A stretch of 64,000 nucleotides of DNA from Bradyrhizobium roseum (GCF_030413175.1 NZ_CP129212.1:4874450-4938449), one strand, 5' to 3'. Shown: positions 52,738 through 63,359, counted from the stretch's first letter. The notes: generated from the letters alone by a model not told the origin. Numbers and translations: made by a program.

Positions 52738-53580
52738 ATGAAAGCCTTGAGGGACTTCTGCGGCCGCTTCAGCCGCAATCGCGCCGCACTCGCCGGCATC
52801 GTCATTCTGTTGCTGGTGCTGGCCATGGCGCTGTCGGCCGGCAGGCTCTTTCCAGACGATCCGTGGGAGATGATCGCGCAGCCGTTCGTCTGGCCGGGGC
52901 AGGACAGCGAGATCTGGCTCGGGTCCGACATGCTCGGCCGCAATCTCGCGGCAGGGCTGTTCCACGGAGCGAAGGTCTCGCTGCTGATCGGCTTTGCCGC
53001 GACGATGATGGCTGTCGTGACGGGCACGGCAATCGGCGCGTTCGCCGGCTATTATCGTGGACCGGTCGACGACCTGCTGATGCGGTTCACCGAACTGTTC
53101 CAGACGATTCCGCAGTTCATCTTCGCCATCGTCGTGGTGGCGATCTTGTCGCCGTCGGTTGCCAATGTGACCCTCGCCATCGCGCTGGTATCCTGGCCAT
53201 CGGTGGCGCGTCTGGTCCGCGGCGAATTCCTGGCCCTGCGGGAGCGCGAGTTCGTCCAGGCCAGCGTCGCCATCGGCATGGGCGATCTGCGCATCATCCT
53301 GACGCAGATCCTTCCCAATGCGCTCGGACCGATCATCGTCACCGGCTCGCTGATGGTCGCGACCGCGATCCTGACGGAGGCGGGGCTGGCGTTTCTCGGT
53401 CTCGGCGATCCCAACGTGATGAGCTGGGGCACGATCATCGGCAGCGGGCGCGATGCGCTGCGCAGCGCCTGGTACATCACCGCGATCCCCGGGCTGGCGA
53501 TCCTGCTGACCGTGCTCGCGCTCAATCTCGTCGGCGAGGGGCTCAACGACGCCCTCAACCCCCGCCTGAAGAACCGGTGA
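52738..53580 (+). CDS. Peptide-type ABC transporter permease (DppC-like)
   Basis: A 280-residue permease with an N-terminal hydrophobic segment (about 18-35), a WLGSDMLGRNLAAGL stretch conserved in DppC, and the ATPase-contact loop EFVQASVAIGMGDLRII (about 170-186). It pairs with the preceding permease to form the channel. The gap is 13 bp upstream and 7 bp downstream. Confidence 0.94.
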   Translation: MKALRDFCGRFSRNRAALAGIVILLLVLAMALSAGRLFPDDPWEMIAQPFVWPGQDSEIWLGSDMLGRNLAAGLFHGAKVSLLIGFAATMMAVVTGTAIGAFAGYYRGPVDDLLMRFTELFQTIPQFIFAIVVVAILSPSVANVTLAIALVSWPSVARLVRGEFLALREREFVQASVAIGMGDLRIILTQILPNALGPIIVTGSLMVATAILTEAGLAFLGLGDPNVMSWGTIIGSGRDALRSAWYITAIPGLAILLTVLALNLVGEGLNDALNPRLKNR

Positions 53581-53587
53581 GGCTGCC

Positions 53588-54609
<1,022 letters not shown>

Positions 54610-54610
<1 letters not shown>

Positions 54611-55671
54611 TGCAAGATGCTGTCGCCGCTGTGAGAGGCGAACCCATTCTGGTCGTCGACGATCTCGTCAAGCACTTCCCGGCCGACGATGGCCGCGTAG
54701 TCCATGCCGTCGATGGCGTGACCCTGGAGCTCGCCGCCGGCGAAACGCTGAGTCTCGTCGGCGAGTCCGGCTGTGGCAAGTCCACGCTCGGCAAGACCAT
54801 CATGCGGCTCTACCCGCCCACCTCGGGCTCGGTGCGCATTCGCGGGCAGGAAATGGCGAACGTGTCGCGCAGGGCCATGCGGCCGCTGCGGCGCGATCTG
54901 CAGATGGTGTTTCAGGATCCGTTCGCCTCGCTGAACCCGCGTACCAGCGTCGGCCGCGCGATCGAGGAGCCACTGATCGTCCACGGGCTCGGCAGCCGCA
55001 AGGAGCGCGGCGAGCGCGTCGCCTGGCTGCTGCAGAAGGTCGGCCTGCCAGCCGACGCGGCCAGCCGTCATCCCCATGAGTTCTCCGGCGGGCAGCGCCA
55101 GCGCATCGGTATCGCCCGTGCTCTGGCGCTCAATCCCAAGGTGATCATCTGCGACGAGCCGGTCTCCGCGCTCGACGTTTCGGTGCGGGCGCAGGTTCTC
55201 AACCTGCTGGCCGATCTCAAGGCCGAGTTCGGGCTGGCCTACCTGTTCATCTCGCACGATCTTTCCGTGGTCGAATACGTCTCCGACCGTGTCGCCGTGA
55301 TGTATCTCGGCAAGATCGTCGAGATCGCGACGCGCGACGAACTGTGGAGCCGTCCGCTTCACCCGTATACCCGCGCCCTGCTCGACGCGGCGCCGATCCC
55401 CGACCCGACGCGCCGGCGCGCCCGCCGGCCGCGCCTGGAAGGCGAAATCCCGAGCCCGCTCGACCCGCCATCGGGTTGCCGCTTCCGCACACGTTGCCCG
55501 CTGGCGATCGTCCGCTGCAGCGAGGAAATGCCGCACCTGACCGCGGCGGGAACAGGCCACCTCGTTGCATGCCATCGCGCCTTCGAGGACGGGATCGGCA
55601 CCAAACCGTCGCCTGCCGCATCATCATTGACCCCGTCGCCCGCAGGCCCCGCCCTGCGCGCCGTATCCTGA
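54610..55671 (+). CDS. Peptide-type ABC transporter ATPase (DppF-like)
   Basis: A 353-residue ATPase with Walker [15 protein letters not shown], signature [15 protein letters not shown] and Walker [15 protein letters not shown]. Its C-terminal extension has [17 protein letters not shown]. It forms the heterodimeric motor with the preceding gene, translated from an overlapping start. The C-terminal 35 residues are Pro/Ala-rich. Confidence 0.95.
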
Positions 55672-55691
55672 CCATCGAGAGGAGCGCCTCC

Positions 55692-56327
55692 ATGTATCGC
55701 TTGATCAGCGCCACGCCGAGTCCATACGCCCGCAAGGTCCGCATTCAGCTGGCGGAGAAGGGCATCCCCTTCGAACTGATCACGGAGGTCCCGTGGAATT
55801 CGGATACCCAGACGCCCCGGCACAATCCGCTAGAGAAGCTCCCCGTCCTGATCTGCGAGGACGGCACCAGCGTGTTCGAGTCGCGTTACATCAACGAGTG
55901 GATCGAGATGAAGCATCCCGCGCCGGCACTCGTACCCGGGGATGTCGACGGCATCCTCGCCGTGAAGCGCTTCGAGATCATTGTCGACGGCATGTGCGAC
56001 GCGATGGTGCTGATGTTCTTCGAGAAGGCGCGCGAGCCGGGCAAGCGCAGCGCAGAATGGACCGCGCGTCAGAAACGCAAGCTCGACGGCGGCCTGCGCG
56101 AGCTCTCCCGCGTCATCTCAGACAATGAATTCGCCCATGGCGGTGTGTTCTCGATGGCCGACATCGCCAGCGGCACCGTTCTGAAATACATCGACGTGCG
56201 ATGGCCGGAGAATCCCTGGCGCGCCGAGTATCCCAATCTCGCCGCCTATTCCGACCGGCTGGAACGACGCCCTTCATTTGCCTCGACCGTGCCGGTGCCG
56301 CAGGTCATCCGCGACAAGGTGGCGTAA
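55692..56327 (+). CDS. Glutathione S-transferase family protein
   Basis: A 211-residue protein with a thioredoxin-like N-domain (MYRLISATPSPYARKVRIQL; the Ser/Tyr near residue 10 is the likely GSH-activating residue; PVLICEDGTSVFESRYIN supplies the cis-Pro and the ES motif) and a helical C-domain (about 85-205). Behind a GAGAGGAG site, 20 bp after the ABC operon, so co-transcription is likely. It suggests conjugation or isomerisation of an imported compound. Confidence 0.9.
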   Translation: MYRLISATPSPYARKVRIQLAEKGIPFELITEVPWNSDTQTPRHNPLEKLPVLICEDGTSVFESRYINEWIEMKHPAPALVPGDVDGILAVKRFEIIVDGMCDAMVLMFFEKAREPGKRSAEWTARQKRKLDGGLRELSRVISDNEFAHGGVFSMADIASGTVLKYIDVRWPENPWRAEYPNLAAYSDRLERRPSFASTVPVPQVIRDKVA

Positions 56328-57767
56328 GTGACCGGTCCAGCGCCTTCCCACGTCGAGCCGGCGTTGATCTCGCAGCGCCTCGGCGAACTCTTGAGTCATT
56401 GCGGGATTGTTTCGGATCTGACGGCGCGCATCGATCTGGATGGCGCGGCGCCCGGCTGCCGGCCCGCGGTGGGCGAAGGCGCCGCTGTCGTGCTCGCCGC
56501 CTGCGCCATCGCCGCCGCCGAGATCTGGCTGCGGCGCGGCGGCAAGCCGCAGCCCATTGCCGTATCGACCCGGCAGGCTGCCGCGACATTGCGTTCCTAC
56601 GCCTATCTGACGCTCGACGGCCACGGGGTGGGCGGCGCCCCGTCTGACGAATCGCCTCTCGCGGAGTTCTACCGGACCAGAGACGGCCGGCACTTCTTCA
56701 TCCACGGCGTGCTGCCGCATCTGGCGGCCGGGACCCTGAAGGTACTCGGGCTCGATACCGCCACCTATGACAGCGTCGCCCATGCCGTCTCGGGCTGGGA
56801 TGCGCTCGATCTGGAAGAGGCACTCGCGACCCGCGGCATGTGCGGGGTCTACGCCCGCACGCCGGCGGAATGGGACGCACATGCCCAGAATATGGCGATC
56901 GCGCCGGGCGGTCCGGTCGAACTGCTTCGCATCGGTGATGCCCCGCCCGAACCGTTGCCTGCAGGTTCGCGGCCACTCGAGGGCGTGCGCGTCCTGGACC
57001 TCACCCGGATTCTGGCTGGTCCCACTTGCGGCCGCACGCTCGCCGAGCACGGCGCCGACGTGCTCCTGGTGTCCTCGCCGAAGCTCGACAGCGTCCATTC
57101 CTTCGTACTCGACACCGGACATGGCAAGCGCTCCACCTGGCTCGACCTGACGCACACCGAGGATCGCTCGACGCTGAAGCGGCTTGTCGCCCAGGCTCAC
57201 ATTTTCAGTCAGGGCTATCGTTCCGGAAGTCTGGCACGGCGCGGTTTTTCGCCAAACGAGCTTGCTGCGATCCGGCCCGGCCTGATCTGCATCTCGATCA
57301 ACTGCTATGGTCACGAAGGCCCATGGGTAGAGCGTCCCGGCTGGGACCAGCTCGCCGCAGCCGCAACCGGACTGACCGAGATCCAGGGCGAGGACTCGGG
57401 CAGGCCCGCACTGCTGCGCAGCGCAGCCTGCGACTACGTCACCGGATATCTCGGCGCGCTGGGCGCGATCGCAGCTCTTCAGCGCCGCGCGACCGAGGGC
57501 GGAAGCTGGCTGGTGCGCGTATCGCTGGCGCAGACCGGCGTATGGCTGCGCGACTTCGCTGCGCCTCGCGCGCTGGAAGACCGGCCCGACTTCGCCGTTC
57601 CGGACGATTACTTCGTCGAGACGCAGACGCCGTTTGGCCGACTGAAGCATCTTGCCCCCGCAGCCCGCATGGGCGCGACGCAACCTCATTGGGAGCGGCC
57701 GGTGGTGCCGCTCGGCACCCACCCGCCGAGCTTTTCCGACGCCAACGCCGCACTCGCTGCCAGTTGA
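56328..57767 (+). CDS. CaiB/BaiF family III CoA-transferase-like protein
   Basis: A 479-residue protein starting with GTG directly after the GST stop (zero gap). The N-terminal 200 residues form a partial CaiB-like unit (GEGAAVVLAACAIAAAEIWL, FYRTRDGRHFFIH). The C-terminal part is the canonical one: GVRVLDLTRILAGPTCGRTL (about 215-235), SACDYVTGYLGALGA-like (Asp, about 368) and DDYFVETQTPFG at the end. The split arrangement resembles other long CoA-transferases from catabolic clusters. It may activate the substrate released from the imported compound. Confidence 0.88.
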   Translation: MTGPAPSHVEPALISQRLGELLSHCGIVSDLTARIDLDGAAPGCRPAVGEGAAVVLAACAIAAAEIWLRRGGKPQPIAVSTRQAAATLRSYAYLTLDGHGVGGAPSDESPLAEFYRTRDGRHFFIHGVLPHLAAGTLKVLGLDTATYDSVAHAVSGWDALDLEEALATRGMCGVYARTPAEWDAHAQNMAIAPGGPVELLRIGDAPPEPLPAGSRPLEGVRVLDLTRILAGPTCGRTLAEHGADVLLVSSPKLDSVHSFVLDTGHGKRSTWLDLTHTEDRSTLKRLVAQAHIFSQGYRSGSLARRGFSPNELAAIRPGLICISINCYGHEGPWVERPGWDQLAAAATGLTEIQGEDSGRPALLRSAACDYVTGYLGALGAIAALQRRATEGGSWLVRVSLAQTGVWLRDFAAPRALEDRPDFAVPDDYFVETQTPFGRLKHLAPAARMGATQPHWERPVVPLGTHPPSFSDANAALAAS

Positions 57768-57787
57768 TCCTTCCACTCGAAATACGG

Positions 57788-58225
57788 ATGCAAGCCATGA
57801 TCGCCAACAAGGTCGCCGTTAGCCCCGCCGAGGTCGAGACCATCATGGCCGGCTGGGTCACAGGAAAAATCCTGGCCGAGCCGGCGTTGAACGGCATGCG
57901 CCATTTCAGCGCGGTGTCGATCTATTTCGAGCCGGGAAAAGGGCATGCCCGGCACAACCACCCCGAATCCGAGCAACTGATCTTTCTGGTCGCGGGAGAA
58001 GCCGAGATGATGATCGAGTTCGAGGAGGGCAAGCCCGAGTTCAAGACCATCCACGCCGGAGACCTGGTCTCGATCCCCAAGGGCGCCTATCATTCGACCT
58101 TCAACACAGGCTGGGAACCCGTTCGGATCCTGGCGGTCTATTCGCCGCCGGGGCCTGAGGCGGCAATGCGTAACTCGCCCGAGTTCCATGTGATCCCGGC
58201 GGGCCAGGTGCCGCGACGGGCATGA
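57788..58225 (+). CDS. Cupin domain protein
   Basis: A 145-residue cupin with motif 1 GHARHNHPESEQLIFLVAGE (two His and a Glu for the metal) and motif 2 AGDLVSIPKGAYHSTFN (His). It is a small metal-binding beta-barrel, either an enzyme (isomerase or dioxygenase) or a sensor. It lies 20 bp after the CoA-transferase gene and is the last gene of the operon, converging on an AraC-type regulator. The function is not determinable from sequence alone. Confidence 0.88.
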   Translation: MQAMIANKVAVSPAEVETIMAGWVTGKILAEPALNGMRHFSAVSIYFEPGKGHARHNHPESEQLIFLVAGEAEMMIEFEEGKPEFKTIHAGDLVSIPKGAYHSTFNTGWEPVRILAVYSPPGPEAAMRNSPEFHVIPAGQVPRRA

Positions 58226-58245
58226 GCCTCACGGCCAAGGTCAGT

Positions 58246-59169
58246 TCAGGTGCATTGATGTCGATAGGCGCCGGGCGTCACGCCGGTCAGCCTCTTGAAC
58301 GTTGTAGCCAGATGGCTCTGGCTGGAAAACCCGGTGCGATAGGCAATATCCGCAATGGCCTCGTCGGTCGCGCGGAGCAGACTTTTGGCCCGCTCTACAC
58401 GCCGCTGCAGGATGTACTGATGGACGGTGGCGCCATAGGTCTTCGAAAAAGCGCGCGTGAAGGAGGACGGCGACATGCCGGCTTCCTCCGCAAGTGTGAC
58501 GAGGCTGACGTCTTCACCGATGCTGTTTTCGATGAGTTCGAGCACGCGGCCAAGTCTGTAGGAGCTCTGCGGCTCGTCGGCCGCCGCGCTCACCGGCTTC
58601 AATTTGCTGTAACGCCGCAGCAGATGGGCGGCCATGGCGTGGACGATGGCATCGACATAAAACGGCGATCCGTGGTCTTCCGGTCCGCGCAACGTATCCA
58701 GCAAAGCCAGCGCCAACTGCTCGAGCAGCGGATCGCTGACACCGAGGCCGAGATCGATGCTGACGGGACGATCCGAGCGCGAGCCCAGGCTACGGGCGAT
58801 GCTATCCAGCATATCCTGCCGCAGATACATCATCAGCATGTCCGAAGTACCGTGGCGATGCCACTCGCTCGCTTCGTTGGCCGGGATGATGAAGAATTGC
58901 CGTGGGCGCACCACCGACGTCTCGCGAGCAACCGCGTCGCCGAGGCTGCGGCTGAGATGCGCAGGGCGGTGCAGGCAATACGCCAGGCACGGATGTCCGG
59001 TTGCGGCAAGCTTGCCCGACCAGGTGTTGACCGTCGCCAGGGCGACATAGACATCGCGCCAGCCACGGTTGGCGCTGTGCAGGATCAGCTGGTTGCGCGG
59101 CCAAAGTCCGATGCGATGGGTATGGTGCACGGTGAGTTCGCCGCCGATCATGGGAGAGTCTGCAGGCAT
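58246..59169 (-). CDS. AraC family transcriptional regulator
   Basis: A 307-residue regulator. The N-terminal part (about 1-175) is a ligand-binding region with an RPRQFFIIPANEASEWHRHG stretch. The C-terminal AraC HTH pair (about 205-305) has VSLVTLAEEAGMSPSSFTRA and IADIAYRTGFSSQSHLATTF. The ATG at 59167-59169 was chosen because GGAGGAGGT lies 4 bp upstream; an in-frame TTG at 59238 is possible. It ends 20 bp from the cupin gene and is a plausible regulator of the peptide-type operon. Confidence 0.9.
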   Translation of the reverse strand: MPADSPMIGGELTVHHTHRIGLWPRNQLILHSANRGWRDVYVALATVNTWSGKLAATGHPCLAYCLHRPAHLSRSLGDAVARETSVVRPRQFFIIPANEASEWHRHGTSDMLMMYLRQDMLDSIARSLGSRSDRPVSIDLGLGVSDPLLEQLALALLDTLRGPEDHGSPFYVDAIVHAMAAHLLRRYSKLKPVSAAADEPQSSYRLGRVLELIENSIGEDVSLVTLAEEAGMSPSSFTRAFSKTYGATVHQYILQRRVERAKSLLRATDEAIADIAYRTGFSSQSHLATTFKRLTGVTPGAYRHQCT

Positions 59170-59396
59170 CTCGACCTCCTCCGCCTCAAATGCATTCAAA
59201 CCGATGACATGCGGTGACCGAGGCAAGAACGATGCCAAGACAATCCGGACGCGGCGCGTTTGATCGAGCGGGGGCCAATTGGCCTGCGGCGGAGGATGGC
59301 GCCAAGCCCGACAGCGCGGCAGTTCGGATGTAGGCCGACTGGCTGTCAGGCGTTGAGTGATTTCAGACGATTATGCGACCAATTATCTGAAATTGC

Positions 59397-59482
59397 TGGT
59401 GGGGGAAGAAGGACTCGAACCTTCGAAGTCGTAAGACGGCTGATTTACAGTCAGCTCCCTTTGCCACTCGGGACACTCCCCC
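59397..59482 (-). tRNA. tRNA-Tyr (GTA)
   Basis: The minus strand gives an 86-nt class II tRNA including encoded CCA: acceptor GGGGGAG pairs with the 3' TTCCCCC side, the anticodon loop CTGTAAA gives GTA, there is a long variable arm (CCGTCTTACGACTTC), and a T-loop GGTTCGAGTCC. A standard complete gene with no integrase beside it. Confidence 0.95.
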
Positions 59483-59685
59483 GTCCAACAACATCGCAAG
59501 CCAAGCCGCTTTGAGGCGGCGGATCAGGCCATGGATGACGTTAAAACCGGAAGCGGATGGCGCGCTCCCGGTCGGCCGCGTTTATGGGCGAATGGGGGTG
59601 GCAAAGTCAACCAAGGCAAGCCCCTAAAAGCGGCTCTCCATGCACCCAAATTGCCATATTCGGGGACCCGTGACACAAGCTCCCC

Positions 59686-60513
59686 ATGAGCGATCGCGAC
59701 CGAAAACCCCCGTTCCGCCGTGGCGGTGGCAAACCCTTCGAAAAAGGGCGGAAATTCGCCCGACCGACCGGTCACCGGGGCCGGGAATCGGGCCCTGACG
59801 GGCCGGTGATTCTCTATGGCTGGCATACGGTTTCGGCCGCCCTGGCCAACCCGGAACGGCAGATCCGAAAACTGTTCCTGACCGAAAACGCCGCAAAGCG
59901 CCTGGCGGACGAGAATATCGACACCCGCGTTCCCCCGGAAATCGTCCGCCCGACCGCGATCGACCAGCGGCTCGGGCCCGACGCCGTGCATCAGGGGCTC
60001 CTGGCGGAGGCCGAACCCCTGCCCTCGCCGGATATCGATGCGTTGCCTCAGGAAGGCATCGTGCTGGTGCTCGACCAGATCACCGATCCGCACAATGTCG
60101 GCGCCATCCTGCGCTCGGCGGCGGCGTTTGCGGTGAAGGCGATCGTCACCACCGCCCGGCACAGTCCGGAGGCCACCGGCGTGCTGGCGAAGTCCGCCTC
60201 CGGGGCGCTGGAACTGGTGCCGATGGTGACGGTGCAGAACCTCGCCCGGGCGCTCACCGAACTCAACGACCGCGGCTTCATGACCGTCGGCCTCGACAGC
60301 GAGGGAACCGAGGATCTCGGCACGGTGCCGCTACAGCAGCCGCTGGCGCTGGTGCTGGGCGCCGAGGGCAAGGGCCTGCGCCAGCTGACGCGGGAGACGT
60401 GCCAGGTGGTGGCCCGGCTCGACATGCCCGGCGAGATCAAAAGCCTGAACGTCTCGAACGCGGCGGTGCTGGCGCTCTATATCGGCGCCAGCCGGCTCGG
60501 CCTGATGAAATGA
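59686..60513 (+). CDS. rlmB: 23S rRNA (guanosine-2'-O-)-methyltransferase RlmB
   Basis: A 275-residue SpoU-type trefoil-knot methyltransferase that modifies G2251 of 23S rRNA with SAM. A basic N-terminal tail (1-40) precedes the substrate-binding domain. Knot motifs are VLVLDQITDPHNVGAILRSA, LALVLGAEGKGLRQLT and the closing LNVSNAAVLALYIGAS. It is a core gene, single copy, 200 bp downstream of tRNA-Tyr on the opposite strand, and suggests that the right part of the window is chromosomal backbone. Confidence 0.95.
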   Translation: MSDRDRKPPFRRGGGKPFEKGRKFARPTGHRGRESGPDGPVILYGWHTVSAALANPERQIRKLFLTENAAKRLADENIDTRVPPEIVRPTAIDQRLGPDAVHQGLLAEAEPLPSPDIDALPQEGIVLVLDQITDPHNVGAILRSAAAFAVKAIVTTARHSPEATGVLAKSASGALELVPMVTVQNLARALTELNDRGFMTVGLDSEGTEDLGTVPLQQPLALVLGAEGKGLRQLTRETCQVVARLDMPGEIKSLNVSNAAVLALYIGASRLGLMK

Positions 60514-60568
60514 AAACGCCCGCGCGCGGGATGCGAACGGGCGCTGAAACGTTCAAGTCACCGCTGGA

Positions 60569-60946
60569 TCAGTTGTAGCGGCTCAGCACTTTGCGGCCGT
60601 GGTAGTAGCCGTGCCGGTGGTGGTGATGGCGGTGCGCGCGATGATACGGGCGATTGTAGCCATGGCCGTAGCCGGAAATGGAACCCTCGCGATAGACCGG
60701 ACGCGGCGCCAGATTGCCGGGGCCGGTATAGGTCGGGCCCTGGTTGACCCAGTAATATTGCTGCTGCGGGTCCGGCAGACGCTCGCGGACCCAGCCGCCG
60801 CAATCGCCGCAGCCGACATAGCCATAGCTCACGACCGGCGCGGCATAGGCCGGCGCGGCGCAGCCACCATAACCGCAGGCCATCGCGGCGGGGGCCGAGG
60901 CCATCACGGCCACGGCGGCGATCAATCCCTTAATCAAATGACGCAT
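60569..60946 (-). CDS. Exported His/Tyr/Gly-rich hypothetical protein
   Basis: A 125-residue protein with a signal peptide (1-23, cut near AMA-CGYG) and a mature part rich in Gly, Tyr and His (RPYHRAHRHHHHRHGYYHGR near the end). The Cys-rich GYVGCGDCGGW segment lies at about 43-53. The His cluster could bind metal. The ATG has a GGAGAGAG site. No homology was recognised. Convergent with rlmB. Confidence 0.75.
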   Translation of the reverse strand: MRHLIKGLIAAVAVMASAPAAMACGYGGCAAPAYAAPVVSYGYVGCGDCGGWVRERLPDPQQQYYWVNQGPTYTGPGNLAPRPVYREGSISGYGHGYNRPYHRAHRHHHHRHGYYHGRKVLSRYN

Positions 60947-60990
60947 TACTCTCTCCGGTGTTTGGTTGGTTTGAATGCTCTGGTCTTTCT

Positions 60991-61041
60991 TGAGCATGAT
61001 CTTTTCGGAAAACCGGTTCCCACTTTTCCGGATCATGCTCA
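60991..61041. repeat. REP-like palindromic repeat (51 bp)
   Basis: TGAGCATGATC (60991-61001) and GATCATGCTCA (61031-61041) are perfect 11-bp inverted ends around TTTTCGGAAAA and CACTTTTCCG. I associate this element with a repeat dispersed through Bradyrhizobium-type genomes. Its right end supplies the TGA stop of the adjoining minus-strand gene (61039-61041). Confidence 0.8.
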
Positions 61042-61482
61042 GCGTGGAAAAGGCGGACCGCGCCGTTCACCCTGCGGCGCGTAGATGATGGCGGGCGGAT
61101 CGACGGGGACGTTCGATTGGGCGGGCAGCGGCGCCGACTGCGCCGACCAGGATTGGTGATAGCTCTCGGCCGGCTGCGGCAATTTACGGTTCGCCGGCGG
61201 CTCGATTTCCATCCGCCCATAGCCGGGCATGCGGCCGGAGCTTGGATAGTAACGGCCGACATGCGGCACCGGGTCGACATAACGGCCGCCATAGACGGTC
61301 GGCTGGACGTGGGTGCCCTTGCCCAGCCCCCAGTCGCCCTCGACCACCGCATAGGAGGCGTCGACACCGTTGATGATGACGGGGACGCCGGGACGGCCCG
61401 GAATCACGATCTCGAATCCGCCGCCGGCAAAGGCGGCCGGAGTCATCGCCATGGAAAGTGCCAGTGCCGCACCGATGCGCAT
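61039..61482 (-). CDS. Exported Pro/Gly-rich hypothetical protein
   Basis: A 147-residue protein: signal peptide 1-19 (cut near AFA-GGG), then IVIPGRPGVPVIINGVDASY and YGGRYVDPVPHVGRYYPSSG, ending Pro-rich. Its stop codon falls inside the palindromic repeat, so the original C-terminus may have been altered by the repeat. No family is recognised; probably periplasmic or surface-exposed. Same strand as the His-rich gene, separated by 92 bp holding the repeat. Confidence 0.75.
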   Translation of the reverse strand: MRIGAALALSMAMTPAAFAGGGFEIVIPGRPGVPVIINGVDASYAVVEGDWGLGKGTHVQPTVYGGRYVDPVPHVGRYYPSSGRMPGYGRMEIEPPANRKLPQPAESYHQSWSAQSAPLPAQSNVPVDPPAIIYAPQGERRGPPFPR

Positions 61483-61709
61483 CGCTTGGGTTCCCGTTTT
61501 CCTCGCGTCTCAATCTAATCCAACAACCCCATTGGAGGGTTAAGGGGGCCGGCCAAACTGGCGATAAGGCTAACGCGCCGACATGGAAGGCCGTTCAATT
61601 GCGGAAAAAGCCGCTATCCAATCGTTAACGCCTCCCGAACGTCAGAGCCGCTCGATTGTCATTTGGGCTGCGATATCGCACTCTTTCGCTCCCTCCGAAC
61701 CCCAGCGAA

Positions 61710-63356
61710 ATGCCCAGGATGACGACCAAAACGCCCGCGAAGAACGTGCTCTGGATCATGTGCGACCAGCTTCGCTACGACTATCTCGGCTGCACCGGCC
61801 ACGCCGTCCTGAAGACGCCGAACATCGACGCGATGGCCAAACGCGGCGTGCTGTTTTCCAACGCCTATGTGCAATCCCCGATCTGCGGCCCATCGCGGAT
61901 GTCGTTCTACACCGGCCGCTACATGCGCTCGCACGGCTCGCACTGGAACGGCTGGCCGCTGCGCGTCGGCGAGCCGACGCTCGGCGATCACCTGAAGAAG
62001 ATCGGCGTCCGCAACGTGCTGGTCGGCAAGACGCATATGGCGCCCGACCTCGAGGGCCTGAAGAATCTCGGCATCCCCCCAGATTCCATCATCGGCGTGC
62101 ACGTCTCGGAATGCGGTTTTGAGCCCTATGAGCGCGACGACGGCCTGCACCCGACCGGCCGCCCGCGCCCGGCCTACGACAATTACCTGCGCAAACACGG
62201 CTATGACGCGCCGAACCCGTGGGAGCACTGGGCCAATTCCGGCGCGGCCGACGACGGCTCCCTGCAGAACGGCTGGCTGTTGGTCCACGCCGACAAGGCC
62301 GCGCGCGTGCCGGACGAGCATTCCGAAACGCCCTACATGACGCGGCGCGCGATGGAGTTCATCGCAGAGGCCCAGGACGACGGCCGGCCCTGGTGCCTGC
62401 ATCTGTCCTACATCAAGCCGCACTGGCCCTATATCGCGCCGGAGCCCTACGCCAGCATGTTCGGGCCCGATGACGTCAAGCCCGCGATCCGCTCGCAGCA
62501 GGAACGCGCCGACGCGCACCCGGTGTTCGCCGCCTACATGGACATGCGCTATTCCCGCAACATGTCGCGCGACGAGGCGCGCGAAAAGGTCATCCCGACC
62601 TATATGGGCCTGATCAAGCAGATCGACGACCAGATGGGCGTCCTGATGCACTTCCTCGAAGCGCGCGGCCTGCTCGACAATACGATGGTCGTGTTCACGT
62701 CGGACCATGGCGACTATCTCGGCGACCACTGGATGGGCGAAAAGGACCTGTTCCACGAGCAGTCGGCCAAAATCCCGCTGATTGTGATCGATCCCTCGCC
62801 GGCCGCCGACGCCACGCGCGGCACCGTCAGCAACGCGCTGGTCGAGGCGATCGATCTGGCGCCGACCTTCCTCGACTATTTCGGCTCGACGCCGCCGGAC
62901 CACATCCTCGAAGGCCGTTCGCTCCTGCCGCTGCTGCACGGCGGCAAGCCCGCCGACTGGCGCAAGGTGGTGTTCTCCGAATACGACTACGCCATGCAGG
63001 ATGTCCGCGTGATGCTGAACCAGCCGATCGAGCGCTGCCGGCTGTTCATGGTGTTCGACGGCCGCTGGAAATTCATCCACGCCTCCGGCTTCCGCCCGAT
63101 GCTCTACGATCTCGAAACCGATCCGCAGGAGTTTGTCGATCGCGGCGCTGATCCTGCGTGCGCCGATGTCGTCGCGCGGCTGCAGTCCGAACTGTTCGAC
63201 TGGGCGCTGCATCCGAAAATGCACATCACGACGCCGAACGCCAAGATCGCAGCCTATGCCGCCCAGCAATTGCAGGTGAAGAACGGCGTCCTGATCGGCA
63301 TCTGGGACGAGGCCGAACTCGGCGCGATCAGGGAGAAGATCGGGATGAAGCCTTGA
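61710..63356 (+). CDS. Type I sulfatase / alkaline-phosphatase superfamily hydrolase
   Basis: A 548-residue hydrolase. The metal-binding start is LWIMCDQLRYDYLG, and the sulfatase signature SPICGPSRMSFYTGRY (about 52-67) carries the Cys (CxPSR type) that becomes formylglycine. Later metal ligands are in VVFTSDHGDYLGDH. It has no signal peptide, so it is probably cytoplasmic, as in the phosphonate monoester hydrolase/choline-sulfatase branch. Alternative start ATG 61719. It needs a maturation enzyme; the FGE-like domain at 45610 lacks cysteines and is exported, so it is not the likely partner. Substrate unknown. Confidence 0.9.
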   Translation: MPRMTTKTPAKNVLWIMCDQLRYDYLGCTGHAVLKTPNIDAMAKRGVLFSNAYVQSPICGPSRMSFYTGRYMRSHGSHWNGWPLRVGEPTLGDHLKKIGVRNVLVGKTHMAPDLEGLKNLGIPPDSIIGVHVSECGFEPYERDDGLHPTGRPRPAYDNYLRKHGYDAPNPWEHWANSGAADDGSLQNGWLLVHADKAARVPDEHSETPYMTRRAMEFIAEAQDDGRPWCLHLSYIKPHWPYIAPEPYASMFGPDDVKPAIRSQQERADAHPVFAAYMDMRYSRNMSRDEAREKVIPTYMGLIKQIDDQMGVLMHFLEARGLLDNTMVVFTSDHGDYLGDHWMGEKDLFHEQSAKIPLIVIDPSPAADATRGTVSNALVEAIDLAPTFLDYFGSTPPDHILEGRSLLPLLHGGKPADWRKVVFSEYDYAMQDVRVMLNQPIERCRLFMVFDGRWKFIHASGFRPMLYDLETDPQEFVDRGADPACADVVARLQSELFDWALHPKMHITTPNAKIAAYAAQQLQVKNGVLIGIWDEAELGAIREKIGMKP

Positions 63357-63359
63357 TTG

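Noticed and set aside
60515..60545. GC-rich hairpin CGCCCG...CGGGCG after rlmB as terminator
   Set aside because: A 6-bp stem is possible, but there is no T-run, so a terminator cannot be supported.
61659..63269. 536-codon minus-strand frame
   Set aside because: Antisense of the sulfatase gene, which has clear catalytic motifs; the frame has none.
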